NCBI RefSeq assembly: GCF_001553645.1
Contig: NZ_CP014231.1
Span: forward strand, 930,001 to 994,000
Direction: 5' to 3'
DNA: 64,000 nucleotides
Origin: Leptotrichia sp. oral taxon 847
Lineage (GTDB): Bacteria > Fusobacteriota > Fusobacteriia > Fusobacteriales > Leptotrichiaceae
Shown here in pieces: positions 17,317-26,041 of the stretch (position 1 is the first letter of the stretch; each line of letters opens with the position of its first letter). The notes under the pieces were generated by a model. It was not told the DNA's origin and ran no database searches. It saw nothing but the letters and a program-made list of their open reading frames with translations. Both the position numbers and the translations under genes were made by a program.

Positions 17317-18075
17317 TTATTCTCCCAGATACGCTGCGATAACTTCTTTATTTGACTGTATTTCACTTGGAATTCCTGAAGCTATTATTTTTCCAAAATT
17401 TAGTACATAAAGTCTCTCACAAATTCCCATAACTAAATCCATATCGTGCTCAATAAGTAAAATTGAAATTTTAAATTTATCTCTGATAAAACTTATTGTT
17501 TTCATCAATTCCTTTGTCTCATTCGGATTCATTCCCGCAGCAGGTTCATCTAATAAAAGCAATTTTGGATTTGTAGCTAGCGCTCTAGCTATTTCCAATT
17601 TTCTTTGCTGTCCATATGATAAATTTCCCGAAATGATATTAGCCATCTGTGCCATATCAAAAATATCCAATAAATCCAGCGCTTTATCTGTAACTTCTTT
17701 TTCTTCCCTCCAAAATCTTGGGAGTCTTAGTATAGCTTCAAAAGTGTTATATTTCATACTGCTGTTAAGTGCCATTTTTACATTGTCCAACACCGTCAAA
17801 TTTTTAAATAATCTAATATTCTGGAACGTTCTTGCTATTCCCAATGCAACTATTTGTGGAGTTGTTTTTTTATTAATGCTTGTTCCATTTATGGAAATAT
17901 CTCCGTCAGTCGGTTTATAAACACCTGTAAGTAAGTTAAATATTGTTGTTTTCCCAGCTCCGTTAGGTCCAATCAGCCCTATTAACTCACCTTCTTTTAT
18001 CTCGATATTAACATCGTCTACAGCTCTTAAACCACCAAAAGATATTCCTAAATCAGTCGTTTTAAGTAATGACAT
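17317..18075 (-). CDS. livG: Branched-chain amino acid ABC transporter ATP-binding protein LivG
   Basis: A 252-residue ATPase with Walker A GPNGAGKTTIFNLLTG, the LivG-typical ARTFQNIRLF Q-loop segment, signature LSYGQQRKLEIARAL, Walker B LLLLDEPAAGMNP and the H-loop IEHDMDLVMGICERLYVLNFG. The Liv ATPases pair as LivG-LivF under the LivH-LivM channel. It starts 18 bp downstream of livM on the minus strand. Length and motifs are normal. Confidence 0.95.
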   Translation of the reverse strand: MSLLKTTDLGISFGGLRAVDDVNIEIKEGELIGLIGPNGAGKTTIFNLLTGVYKPTDGDISINGTSINKKTTPQIVALGIARTFQNIRLFKNLTVLDNVKMALNSSMKYNTFEAILRLPRFWREEKEVTDKALDLLDIFDMAQMANIISGNLSYGQQRKLEIARALATNPKLLLLDEPAAGMNPNETKELMKTISFIRDKFKISILLIEHDMDLVMGICERLYVLNFGKIIASGIPSEIQSNKEVIAAYLGE

Positions 18076-18093
18076 ATCTATCTCCTAATTTCT

Positions 18094-19191
18094 TTATTTT
18101 TTTGAGTTTCTAATCTCTTTAATCCGTTGTTTCGTTTCATGGAAAGTAAATTCTTTTGTTCCAAAAATTCCTTTTGGTCTGAAAATCATTAACATAATAA
18201 GAATTATCGAATAAATTAAATATCTAAATTGTGAAAAATCTCTTAAAAATTCACTTAACACAGTTAAAATAACTGCTGCGATAACTGCTCCAGTTATACT
18301 TCCAAGTCCACCCAAAACAACCATAACCAAAATTTCTATTGAAAATAAAAATCCAAATTTATCTGGCGCTAAAATTCCGACATTATGAGCAAATAATGAA
18401 CCTCCTACTCCCGCAAAAAATGCTGAAAAAGCAAATCCATAAAGTTTTACACGATTTAATTTAATACCAATATTTTCTGCCGCAATTTCATCTTCTCTAA
18501 TTGACATAACTTCTCTACCTTTTCTTGAAGTCATCGCCATAACAACAATAATAATCGAAATTACAACAATAAAATACACATTTGAAAATGTTATAAGTCC
18601 TTGAGGAATTCCACTAAATCCTGTCGCTCCTCCAAGAAAATCCAAATTTTGAATAATATATTTTACAATTTCTCCAAACGCAAGAGTAATGATAGCAAGA
18701 TAATCTCCTCTCAAACGAAGTGTACTAGCTCCAACTAAAAATCCGAATATTGCTGCAATAATTCCGCCAAATAGTGAAACTATAAGAAGATGCAATGTTG
18801 CAGGTAAATGATAATTTACTAATATTTTTGAAATATAAGCCGCTGAATATCCACCAATTGCGATAAATCCAGCTTGTCCTAAATTAAGCTGTCCCATAAT
18901 TCCAACAGTCACATTAAGACTTACAGAAAATAATACAAAAATTAAAATAGTTATATAAATTCCACGAGTGTAGCTAAAAATATCATTTGGATCAATTGTC
19001 AAACTTAAAACTACATAAAGTAAAATAATTGAAATAACTGTTACTACATAATTTTTCAACTTAAATTTATTAAAATAATTCAAATTACCCCATTTTGACT
19101 GTCTTTGTTCTTTGTTTTTCTTTTCAACTTTATTTTTTTGCAAAGCAGTTCCTTTGTCTAAAGGTTTCTTTTCCTTTTCCTTATTTTCCAT
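18094..19191 (-). CDS. livM: Branched-chain amino acid ABC transporter permease LivM
   Basis: A 365-residue inner-membrane permease. It carries a charged, Lys-rich cytoplasmic N-terminal extension of about 45 residues before the first membrane segment. The family hallmark LNLGQAGFIAIGGYSAAY is present, along with RLRGDYLAIITLAFGEI and the C-terminal GGLGSITGAVIAAVILT ATPase-coupling region. About nine hydrophobic segments can be counted. It forms the channel with LivH. It lies 22 bp downstream of livH. Confidence 0.94.
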   Translation of the reverse strand: MENKEKEKKPLDKGTALQKNKVEKKNKEQRQSKWGNLNYFNKFKLKNYVVTVISIILLYVVLSLTIDPNDIFSYTRGIYITILIFVLFSVSLNVTVGIMGQLNLGQAGFIAIGGYSAAYISKILVNYHLPATLHLLIVSLFGGIIAAIFGFLVGASTLRLRGDYLAIITLAFGEIVKYIIQNLDFLGGATGFSGIPQGLITFSNVYFIVVISIIIVVMAMTSRKGREVMSIREDEIAAENIGIKLNRVKLYGFAFSAFFAGVGGSLFAHNVGILAPDKFGFLFSIEILVMVVLGGLGSITGAVIAAVILTVLSEFLRDFSQFRYLIYSIILIMLMIFRPKGIFGTKEFTFHETKQRIKEIRNSKK

Positions 19192-19213
19192 CTTTGTCCT
19201 CCTTTCCCTGTAA

Positions 19214-20110
19214 TTAAACTTTTTCTTTCATATTTTTTCCAAATAATCCATTTGGTTTAAAAATAAGTATCAAAATCAAAATTCCAAAGACTATTGGATT
19301 TGCCCAAGTTGTAAGAAAAGAACCTTTTACATACGCTTCCAAAAGTCCTAGTACATATCCTCCAACCATAGCTCCAGGAATACTTCCTATTCCACCAAAT
19401 ACAGCCGCAATAAATGCTTTTAATCCTGGAAGCATTCCCATATATGGCTCAATTTGTGGATAGACAATGGCATAAAGCGCTCCACCTAGTGCACCTAGCC
19501 CAGAACCGATTGCAAATGTAATAGCTATTGTTTTATTTACATTTATTCCCATAAGTTGTGCTGCTCCTGTATCTTGAGATACCGCTCTGGTTGCTTTTCC
19601 CAATTTTGTCTTTTTGATAAATAAATTTAGCGCAACCATGCAAATTATGGTTACAACGATGACAAAGATAGTTAACATACTGATTTCAACAAATCCCAAA
19701 TTTAATTTTTTACTATCTGATAAAAATCCAGGAATATATTTCTGATCAATTACTTTTGGTGTAGCTCCAAAAATGATAAGTGCGACACTCTCTAATAAAA
19801 AGCTCATTCCGATTGCTGTTATAAGTGCTGAAATTTTAGGTGCGTTTCTAAGTGGTCTGTACGCAAAAAAATCGATTACAACGCCTAAAATAGCACAAAA
19901 AATGATTGACAAAAGTATCGCAACTATTAACGGCATACCGCTTGATACTGCAATAAAAGTCAAATACGCTCCTATCATAAGTATATCTCCATGCGCAAAG
20001 TTTATAAGTTTTACAATTCCATAAACCATCGTGTATCCAAGAGCGATTAAAGCGTAGATACTCCCTGTCTGGAGACCGTTAATTGTCTGCTCAATTAAAT
20101 TTTTTAACAT
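19214..20110 (-). CDS. livH: Branched-chain amino acid ABC transporter permease LivH
   Basis: A 298-residue permease with the hallmark LINFAHGDILMIGAYL, a Gln-Asp-Thr-Gly-Ala-Ala segment (AVSQDTGAAQLMG) and the coupling loop FGGIGSIPGAMVGGYVLG. About eight membrane segments fit LivH. It is the first gene of the LivHMGF stretch and lies 131 bp downstream of livJ, with a terminator-like hairpin in between, so it is probably expressed at a lower level than the binding protein. Confidence 0.94.
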   Translation of the reverse strand: MLKNLIEQTINGLQTGSIYALIALGYTMVYGIVKLINFAHGDILMIGAYLTFIAVSSGMPLIVAILLSIIFCAILGVVIDFFAYRPLRNAPKISALITAIGMSFLLESVALIIFGATPKVIDQKYIPGFLSDSKKLNLGFVEISMLTIFVIVVTIICMVALNLFIKKTKLGKATRAVSQDTGAAQLMGINVNKTIAITFAIGSGLGALGGALYAIVYPQIEPYMGMLPGLKAFIAAVFGGIGSIPGAMVGGYVLGLLEAYVKGSFLTTWANPIVFGILILILIFKPNGLFGKNMKEKV

Positions 20111-20163
20111 TTTAAACTCCTTTAATTATAACTAATTCGATTACAATTTTTTTAATTTATAAA

Positions 20164-20212
20164 TTAAAAAAGTTCAAAATGGTATTAAGAAAATCCTAGT
20201 ACCATTGAACTT
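20164..20212 (-). terminator. Hairpin terminator between livJ and livH
   Basis: On the minus strand AAGTTCAATGGTA and TACCATTTTGAACTT form a long imperfect stem with a roughly 15-nt loop, followed by a T-run. It lies after livJ and before livH. It would let most transcripts stop after the binding-protein gene, a common way to overproduce it relative to the permease. Confidence 0.75.
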
Positions 20213-20241
20213 CAAAAAATTATTTTTATAAATTTTCTAAC

Positions 20242-21357
20242 TTAAAATTTTTCTTTTAAAGAAAGTTTTCCATCTTTTACTTCAATAAATGTAACTTTTT
20301 TTTCTGGATTTCTGTTTTTATCATATTTCAACGAACCTGTCAATAAATTATCTCCACTAAAGTTTTTGATTGCATCTCTAATCGCTTCTTTTGAAGATAA
20401 ATCTTTTACAGATTTTAGTGAAGTTTCTAAAATAGTACCTGTGTCATATCCAAGTGCTGCAAACATAATTGGATCTAGTTTATATTCAGTTTTATACGAA
20501 TTTATAAATTTTTTAGCTATTTCAGAACTGTCATCTGAAGCGAACTGACTGGCAAAAATAGCTCCATTTGCGACTTTTCCAAAGTTGGTCTGGATTCCAT
20601 CCCAACCGTCTCCTCCCATAAATTGAGAAGTTATTCCAAGATCTTTCGCTTGAGTTAAAATTAAACCTATTGTATTATAGTAGTCCGGTATAAAAATCAT
20701 ACTTGAATTATAACCTTTTACTTTTGTTAAAACTGCTTTGAAATCTTTGTCATCAGCAGTATATTTTTCTTCTTTAATTTGAATTCCTAATTTTTGAGCC
20801 TGTGCTTTAAATGCGTCAGCTAGTCCCACTGAATAATCACTTGTAGAATTAGTCAAAATGGTTACAGTATTAAATCCTTTTGATTTTGCATATTTTGCAA
20901 CAGCTTCACCCTGATAGGGATCTGTATAAGTTGTTCTAAATACAAAGTCTTTATCTTTTGTAATATCAAAAGCTGTTCCTGTAGCTGTTATCATAGGGAT
21001 TTTAGCTTGTTCAGCAAGTGGCGCAATAGCTAATGAAGGTTTTGAAATAACTTCTCCCATTAAAACATCAATTTTATCTTGCGAAACCATTTTTTTGAAA
21101 ATGTTTATAGCTTCTTGTGTATCTCCTTTACTGTCAGCTTCAACAATTTCTATTTTTTTCCCATTAATTCCGCCAGCGGCATTGATTTCCTTAACTTTTA
21201 ATTTAAATCCATTTACTGTTGCCACTCCGTATTGAGCGACATTTCCTGTAAGTGGCGCAATAACTCCGATTTTTATAACGTTTGAATCCGCCTTTTTAGA
21301 ACCGCAGCTCATTACAAATAGTGCCATCATTGACATCAAAAACAATATTTTTTTCAT
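20242..21357 (-). CDS. livJ: Branched-chain amino acid ABC transporter substrate-binding lipoprotein
   Basis: A periplasmic binding lipoprotein, 371 residues from ATG 21357. GAGGTGAG lies directly before this ATG, and the in-frame GTG at 21366 lies inside that site. The signal peptide MKKILFLMSMMALFVMSCGS ends in a lipobox with Cys as the predicted lipid anchor. The mature part shows the Leu/Ile/Val-binding fold: IKIGVIAPLTGNVAQYG, GVATVNGFKLKVKEINAAGG and the hinge-region repeats of this family. It is the first gene of the liv operon. Amino acid specificity is inferred from the operon, not from binding residues. Confidence 0.93.
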   Translation of the reverse strand: MKKILFLMSMMALFVMSCGSKKADSNVIKIGVIAPLTGNVAQYGVATVNGFKLKVKEINAAGGINGKKIEIVEADSKGDTQEAINIFKKMVSQDKIDVLMGEVISKPSLAIAPLAEQAKIPMITATGTAFDITKDKDFVFRTTYTDPYQGEAVAKYAKSKGFNTVTILTNSTSDYSVGLADAFKAQAQKLGIQIKEEKYTADDKDFKAVLTKVKGYNSSMIFIPDYYNTIGLILTQAKDLGITSQFMGGDGWDGIQTNFGKVANGAIFASQFASDDSSEIAKKFINSYKTEYKLDPIMFAALGYDTGTILETSLKSVKDLSSKEAIRDAIKNFSGDNLLTGSLKYDKNRNPEKKVTFIEVKDGKLSLKEKF

Positions 21358-21396
21358 AAATCTCACCTCGTAATTATTTCTTAAAATTTTCTCACA

Positions 21397-21435
21397 AATA
21401 TAGTTAATATTTTTTATTTAATTTTTAACTATATT
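21397..21435 (-). promoter_or_regulatory. Leader hairpin upstream of livJ
   Basis: Perfect 11-bp arms AATATAGTTAA and TTAACTATATT enclose a 17-nt AT-only loop, 40 bp before the livJ start. Upstream lie TTGACA (minus strand near 21507) and a potential 19-codon leader frame with a few Ile and Val codons. This could be a 5'-UTR control element, but the pairing is all A/T and no known riboswitch or T-box motif is seen. Confidence 0.3.
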
Positions 21436-21579
21436 AAATATTTTCCTATACCCAGGAATACTAGCCTCCTTTCTCATAAAATTTTTTAAATATCTTCCAG
21501 TTGTCAATAATTATACCATATATTATCTAAAAAATAAATTGTTATTTTTATAATCCATAAAGTAAAATATTTTAAAGGT

Positions 21580-21606
21580 AAAAAAAGGAGAAGTTTAATT
21601 CTCCCT
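21580..21606 (-). terminator. Terminator of the small membrane protein gene
   Basis: On the minus strand GGGAGAA, a 6-nt loop and TTCTCC are followed by seven T. It lies 158 bp past the stop of the 21764 gene. In the 21358-21763 gap I see only this hairpin and the livJ leader region. Confidence 0.75.
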
Positions 21607-21763
21607 TTATCTGAATAAATTTAATAAGTTTTTTTATTTATTTCTGTATTTCACAATTAATTTTGTTATTCCAAATCAATATATAAATTTTCATTTTTCA
21701 CTTATAATACTAATACGAAATTCAAATATTTGAAACAATATTATACAGAAATTCCTAATTCTT

Positions 21764-22108
21764 CTAGTGTTTTACTACATAAGCAATAGTATAAATTAAA
21801 CCTATAACCATCAACACTGCAGCAACAAGCATAAAAAATCCACTTATTATTATTGAACAAACATTCATAAAATTACGATTTTTTTGATTTTTTATGCATA
21901 AAACAGACAACACGAAAGAACATAGAATACACAAGGCATTTACTGCACCAAACATATGTGCTATTACATAATTTACCTTAAATATTGACATAATTTGACT
22001 TAAAATAGGTACTGCGCTCATAATTAATGCTATTCTGCTAGCCATTAAATGTTGTTTTTTATCTGCAAAAACATCATCGCTTAATTTTTTTATTAGTTCC
22101 ATTTTCAT
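21764..22108 (-). CDS. Small membrane protein, unrecognised
   Basis: A 114-residue protein with GAGGAAG before ATG 22108. A charged N-terminus (KKLSDDVFADKKQHLMASR) is followed by three to four hydrophobic segments covering nearly all the rest. No motif is recognised. It stands alone, divergent from the two-component system at 22316, whose response regulator might control it; that is a guess from position only. Confidence 0.55.
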   Translation of the reverse strand: MKMELIKKLSDDVFADKKQHLMASRIALIMSAVPILSQIMSIFKVNYVIAHMFGAVNALCILCSFVLSVLCIKNQKNRNFMNVCSIIISGFFMLVAAVLMVIGLIYTIAYVVKH

Positions 22109-22315
22109 AATAATCTTCCTCTCATCTATTAATTTTTTTTATATTTATTTTATATTCCCTTCCTTTCCTACACTCATATATTACCACATCAACCTTACGA
22201 TAACATTCTCTCTACTTTACATTTACCTTACTTTTTTGAAAAATAAAAAATTAAAATTAATTTATATGGTATAATAAATTATATAATTTTAAGCATCAAC
22301 GGAAGGAGAGTTGAA

Positions 22316-23020
22316 ATGATTGAAAAATATTTGACAAATAAATGTATTTTAATTGTTGATGATGAGCAGGAAATTTTAGATATGACTATATCAATTTTAG
22401 CTGATTACGGGTATAAAAATATACAGACTGCAAAAAGCGTGAAGGAAACTATGAAATACGTTGAAGAAAAACAGCCTGATTTAGCGATACTGGATGTTAT
22501 GCTTCCAGATGGGAACGGTTTTGAATTACTGGAAAAGTTGAGAAAAGCCAGTAATTATCCAGTATTATTTCTTACAGCACGTGGAGAAGATGAGGATAAA
22601 TTCAAGGGCTTTGGATTAGGGGCGGATGACTACATTGTAAAGCCTTTTTTGCCAAAAGAGCTTTTGTTTAGAATTACAGCAATTTTGCGACGAACTTACA
22701 AAAAAGAAAGTCCAATTGTAAATTTAAATGGCTGTCAAATTGATTTTTCTCGTGGAGAAATTATAAAAGATAATAAAATTATACCGTTAACTGCAAAGGA
22801 ATATGAATTATTACAGACTCTTTATCGAAACGCAGGACATATTGTAACCATAGATACATTGTGTGAAGCTGTATGGGGCGAAAATGCCTATGTCTATACA
22901 AATTCACTGATGACACATATAAGACGCATTAGAGAAAAAATTGAAATTAACCCTTCCCATCCTGTGTCATTAATAACAATGAAAGGATTAGGCTACAAAC
23001 TAATTGTGGAGGGAAAATGA
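22316..23020 (+). CDS. OmpR/PhoB-family response regulator (VanR-like)
   Basis: A 234-residue DNA-binding response regulator. The receiver domain (about 1-125) has the acidic pair in IVDDEQE, phospho-acceptor Asp60 in LAILDVMLPDG, a Thr in VLFLTARGE and the Lys of YIVKPF. The C-terminal winged helix (about 133-230) has ARREIIKDN-like strands and the LMTHIRRIREKIE recognition helix. GGAAGGAGAG precedes the ATG. Its stop codon is followed at once by the histidine kinase gene. The signal and regulon are unknown; VanR/VanS-type pairs often sense cell-wall stress. Confidence 0.93.
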   Translation: MIEKYLTNKCILIVDDEQEILDMTISILADYGYKNIQTAKSVKETMKYVEEKQPDLAILDVMLPDGNGFELLEKLRKASNYPVLFLTARGEDEDKFKGFGLGADDYIVKPFLPKELLFRITAILRRTYKKESPIVNLNGCQIDFSRGEIIKDNKIIPLTAKEYELLQTLYRNAGHIVTIDTLCEAVWGENAYVYTNSLMTHIRRIREKIEINPSHPVSLITMKGLGYKLIVEGK

Positions 23021-23021
23021 T

Positions 23022-24410
23022 ATGAAAAGCATACTAAAACTAATACGTCGTTTTATAATAACCTTAATATTAAGTTTTGTCCTACTTCTATTATTAAATA
23101 TTTTTCTATACGGATTATGGATTGTTAAATATGTGTCAAAGGAGCCTCCTATGGACTATACATTTAAAGTAGCAGGTATGTTGAAATTTGAAAATGGCAA
23201 ATACACTTTGCCTCACGAAATGACTGCTGATTTAAAAAAACAAAATATATGGGCAATCTTGATTGACAACGATTCAAAAAAAGTTATATGGCAAACAGAC
23301 AATTTACCTGATGATATTCCAAAAGAATACTCAATATCTGATATTGCCATATTTTCACATGCCTATATAAAAAACTATCCTGTTTTCACTTCCAAAGTTG
23401 AAAATAATTTACTCGTGCTAGGCTATCCTAAAAATAGTTATTGGAAATACCCAGTAGCCAACTGGAAATACGGACTTGTTAAAAATATTCCAAAATTTTT
23501 ACTTATACTTTTTTGTCTAAATATAATTTTTATATTTTTGATATACATTATTTCCAACTCTAAACTTCTAAGTTCTGTAAATCCAATAATAAAAGGCATA
23601 CAAAATTTGGATAAAGATGCGCCTGTACATATTAAAGAAAAAGGTGTTTTGTCAGAACTTGCAAAAAGTATAAACAAAACTTCTGAAATTTTGCAAAATC
23701 AAAGGGAACAATTGCGAAATAAAGACACGGCACGAGCCAACTGGATTGCAGGAGTTTCTCACGATATTCGTACTCCACTATCAATGATAATGGGCTATAC
23801 AAGCCAATTGAAAACATCTTTAAATCTATCAGATGAAACGGATAAAAAGCTTTCCGTCATTTTGAAACAAAGTGAGCGTATAAAAAATTTAATAAATGAT
23901 TTGAACCTTGCTTCAAAATTAGAATATAATATGCAGCCTTTTGAGCAGAAAAAAGAAAATCTAGTAGCAGTCGTTAGGCAAGTTGTCGTTGATTTTTTGA
24001 ATATGGATATCGATGAAAAATTTCCAATAGAGTGGAAGACGAAAAGTGATTTTGTATCTTGCTTTGCTAATATCGATAGTAATTTGATAAAACGAGCTCT
24101 AGCGAACTTAATTCAAAATAGCATCAATCACAACGAAAATGGATGTACAATTTACATATCGGTAAAAGAAGATGAAAAAAATTGCATAATTTGTGTTGAA
24201 GACAATGGAACAGGAGTTTCTGACAAAGAGCTGGAAAAGCTCAATAATGCCCCACATTATATGGTTTGTGATAAAAATACGACAGAACAGCGGCACGGTT
24301 TGGGACTTCTTATCGTAAAGCAAATTATTGATGTCCATAATGGTAAAGTTATGATGAAACATAGTGAATATGGAGGGTTTAAGGTTATTTTGAAGATTCC
24401 TAAAATTTGA
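23022..24410 (+). CDS. Membrane sensor histidine kinase (VanS-like)
   Basis: A 462-residue kinase. ATG 23022 is chosen because GGAGGG ends 8 nt before it; a TTG 18 nt upstream would place that site inside the gene. One membrane segment (about 8-34), an extracytoplasmic domain of about 120 residues and a second membrane segment (about 159-178) lead to a HAMP-like linker. The HisKA motif GVSHDIRTPLSMIMGY carries the phospho-His near residue 247. The ATPase domain has the N-box NLIQNSINHN, DNGTG and HGLGLLIVKQI. It starts one base after the response regulator stop, so the pair is translationally linked. Confidence 0.93.
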   Translation: MKSILKLIRRFIITLILSFVLLLLLNIFLYGLWIVKYVSKEPPMDYTFKVAGMLKFENGKYTLPHEMTADLKKQNIWAILIDNDSKKVIWQTDNLPDDIPKEYSISDIAIFSHAYIKNYPVFTSKVENNLLVLGYPKNSYWKYPVANWKYGLVKNIPKFLLILFCLNIIFIFLIYIISNSKLLSSVNPIIKGIQNLDKDAPVHIKEKGVLSELAKSINKTSEILQNQREQLRNKDTARANWIAGVSHDIRTPLSMIMGYTSQLKTSLNLSDETDKKLSVILKQSERIKNLINDLNLASKLEYNMQPFEQKKENLVAVVRQVVVDFLNMDIDEKFPIEWKTKSDFVSCFANIDSNLIKRALANLIQNSINHNENGCTIYISVKEDEKNCIICVEDNGTGVSDKELEKLNNAPHYMVCDKNTTEQRHGLGLLIVKQIIDVHNGKVMMKHSEYGGFKVILKIPKI

Positions 24411-24463
24411 AGAGATTTTTTTATAATCTTGTAAATAATCATATAAAACAATATAATAAATAT

Positions 24464-24570
24464 ATTTAATTTCTTGGTTTGAAGGGAGAAAAATGGAGAA
24501 AAAATATGTAATTTTTTTTAATGGTGAATATAAATATTCGCAGGAATTTATGGATAAGGAAGTATACTAA
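24464..24570 (+). pseudogene. Duplicated 5' end of thiN (truncated fragment)
   Basis: From ATG 24493 the DNA repeats the first 65 nt of thiN (26042) with one substitution, and the preceding ribosome-site region (GAAGGGAG and about 20 bp more) is also related. After ATGGATAAG the sequence diverges and a stop follows at 24568, giving a 25-codon frame. This is a broken copy of the thiN start, not an independent gene. The rest of 24411-24463 shows nothing else. Confidence 0.8.
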
Positions 24571-24615
24571 AAATATTGTTGACAAACATTGTAAAATAAT
24601 TTATAATAAGTATAC
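24561..24615 (+). promoter_or_regulatory. Consensus promoter with flanking AGTATAC repeats
   Basis: A perfect TTGACA (24579-24584), 17-nt spacer and TATAAT (24602-24607). AGTATAC occurs just before (24561) and just after (24609) the promoter. Such paired sites around a promoter fit autoregulation by the MarR-type protein encoded two genes downstream. An AAGGAGG ribosome site for the SRPBCC gene follows. Confidence 0.65.
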
Positions 24616-24638
24616 ATATAATATAAGGAGGAAATATA

Positions 24639-25046
24639 ATGGAATTTAGTTTTACTTTAAAAATCAAAGCAAAAAAAGAAGATGCGTGGGAATACTATGC
24701 AGATATTGAAAAATGGTATGATTGGGAAAAAGATTTAAAAAATATCACATTAAAAGGTGAATTTAAGACAGGTTCATATGGAACTATGGAACTTGAAGGA
24801 ATGCCCCCTATGGAATACAAGCTTACTCTTGTAAAACCTTTTGAAGAATTTTGGGATAAAACAGAAACTCCGCTTGGAGATATTCTTTTTGGTCATCAAA
24901 TAATTGATAACAACGATGGAAGCATAAATATAAAACATACTGTAATTTTAGACAGTGAAGATGAAAAGCATTTAGAATTTTTAAGCCAAGTTTTTTCAGA
25001 TGTCCCTCAATCTATATTTATTCTAAAAAATTATTTGGAAAGATAA
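24639..25046 (+). CDS. SRPBCC/START-like small protein
   Basis: A 135-residue protein of the helix-grip superfamily. The N-terminal strand MEFSFTLKIKAKKEDAWEYY, a helix, DWEKDLKNITLKGEF and the long C-terminal helix fit polyketide-cyclase-like or activator-of-Hsp90-like folds that bind small hydrophobic ligands. It is preceded by AAGGAGG and a consensus promoter, and the MarR-type gene follows within about 12 bp. The ligand or reaction is unknown. Pairing with MarR suggests response to a toxic small molecule. Confidence 0.75.
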   Translation: MEFSFTLKIKAKKEDAWEYYADIEKWYDWEKDLKNITLKGEFKTGSYGTMELEGMPPMEYKLTLVKPFEEFWDKTETPLGDILFGHQIIDNNDGSINIKHTVILDSEDEKHLEFLSQVFSDVPQSIFILKNYLER

Positions 25047-25058
25047 GGTGACTTGTGC

Positions 25059-25502
25059 TTGTTTACATCAAAATATAAAGATAATTCAGAAAAATCAACA
25101 GGATTGTTATTTATGAGGGTATACAATAAATGGCATTCTATGATAAAAAAAGAGCTAAAGAAAATGAACCTAACACACCCTCAATTTGTTGTTTTAGCTT
25201 CTCTTGCTTATTTATCGCAAAACGGCAACGAAGTCACACAAGTTATGATTTCAAAACTCTCAGGAATAGATGTTATGACAATATCTCAAATATTAAGTTT
25301 ATTGGAAAAACATAACTTTGTAAAAAGAAAAGAACATTCAAGAGATACAAGGGCTAAAGCTGTTATTTTGAACAAAAAAGGAGAAGAAATATTACAAAAA
25401 GCCGTTCCATTAGTTGAGCAAATTGATGAAAATTTTTTCGAAAAGTTAGATACTGATGAAGGACAATTTAAACATTTTCTTGTCAGATTAAATGAAGAAT
25501 AA
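25059..25502 (+). CDS. MarR-family transcriptional regulator
   Basis: A 147-residue winged-helix regulator. No ATG is well placed. I start it at TTG 25059, 7 nt after AAGGTGA; a TTG at 25053 and an ATG at 25113 are alternatives. The core reads TGLLFMRVYNKWHSMIKKELK, then LTHPQFVVLASLAYLS, the recognition region VTQVMISKLSGIDVMTISQILSLLEKHNFVKR and the wing HSRDTRAKAVILNKKGEEIL, all typical of MarR. It probably represses its own operon through the AGTATAC sites upstream. The cassette is bounded by a duplication of the thiN 5' end. Confidence 0.88.
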   Translation: MFTSKYKDNSEKSTGLLFMRVYNKWHSMIKKELKKMNLTHPQFVVLASLAYLSQNGNEVTQVMISKLSGIDVMTISQILSLLEKHNFVKRKEHSRDTRAKAVILNKKGEEILQKAVPLVEQIDENFFEKLDTDEGQFKHFLVRLNEE

Positions 25503-25594
25503 GAAATATTATTTATAATTAATGAATATGTCAAAATTATCATTTTCATTATCATATTTAAAATTCAAAAAATAAAACAATAATTTATTTCAAT

Positions 25595-25632
25595 AGGACT
25601 ATTTACACAAAAATGTTATAGTCCTTTTTTTA
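25595..25632 (+). terminator. Intrinsic terminator of the SRPBCC-marR operon
   Basis: AGGACTAT and ATAGTCCT form a perfect 8-bp stem with a 15-nt loop, followed by seven T. It lies 93 bp past the marR stop on the plus strand. Confidence 0.88.
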
Positions 25633-25741
25633 TAATTTATCAAAATATTCCTTAAAATTCTTTTTGTAAACTACATAAAATTCTTCTGTAGTTAATTCGC
25701 TCATAAATTATCCTATTTCATAAATATTATACTTTTTATTT

Positions 25742-25932
25742 TATAGTGAAACTTCTATAAAAGTGGCCTAGAAAGATAGTATAATAACATTATGGAATAT
25801 GAAAAAGATTATAAAAAAAGAATTTTAAATTTTTATGACAAAAACATTATTTCAATTCGGCATAAGCTCTGGTACGCAGTTACTTCTGTTTTATTTGATA
25901 AATTAGTTCAATTTTAAATAGGTTTTACTATA
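25742..25932. repeat. MITE-like element with TATAGT terminal inverted repeats
   Basis: The ends read TATAGTGAAACTTCTATAAAA-like inwards and match each other in inverted orientation at 17 of 21 positions, so this is a 191-bp unit with TIRs. Inside is a 41-codon frame (ATG 25792) whose first 19 residues, MEYEKDYKKRILNFYDKN, resemble the N-terminus of IS630-type transposases before the frame ends. It is likely a deletion derivative of such an element. The rest of 25633-26041 carries the thiN promoter region and a 24-codon minus-strand frame of doubtful meaning. Confidence 0.5.
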
Positions 25933-26041
25933 TTTACAGTTCACAATCTTAAAATAATAATTACAGTCACTGTCTTGTAAATAACCTGATAACGAAGTAT
26001 AATGTAAATATTATTGCATTTCTTGAACTGAAGGGAGAAAA

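Noticed and set aside
25630-25704. 24-codon minus-strand frame MSELTTEEFYVVYKKNFKEY
   Set aside because: It has a weak ribosome site and lies in a stretch with a terminator and a MITE; probably a fragment. Too short to support.
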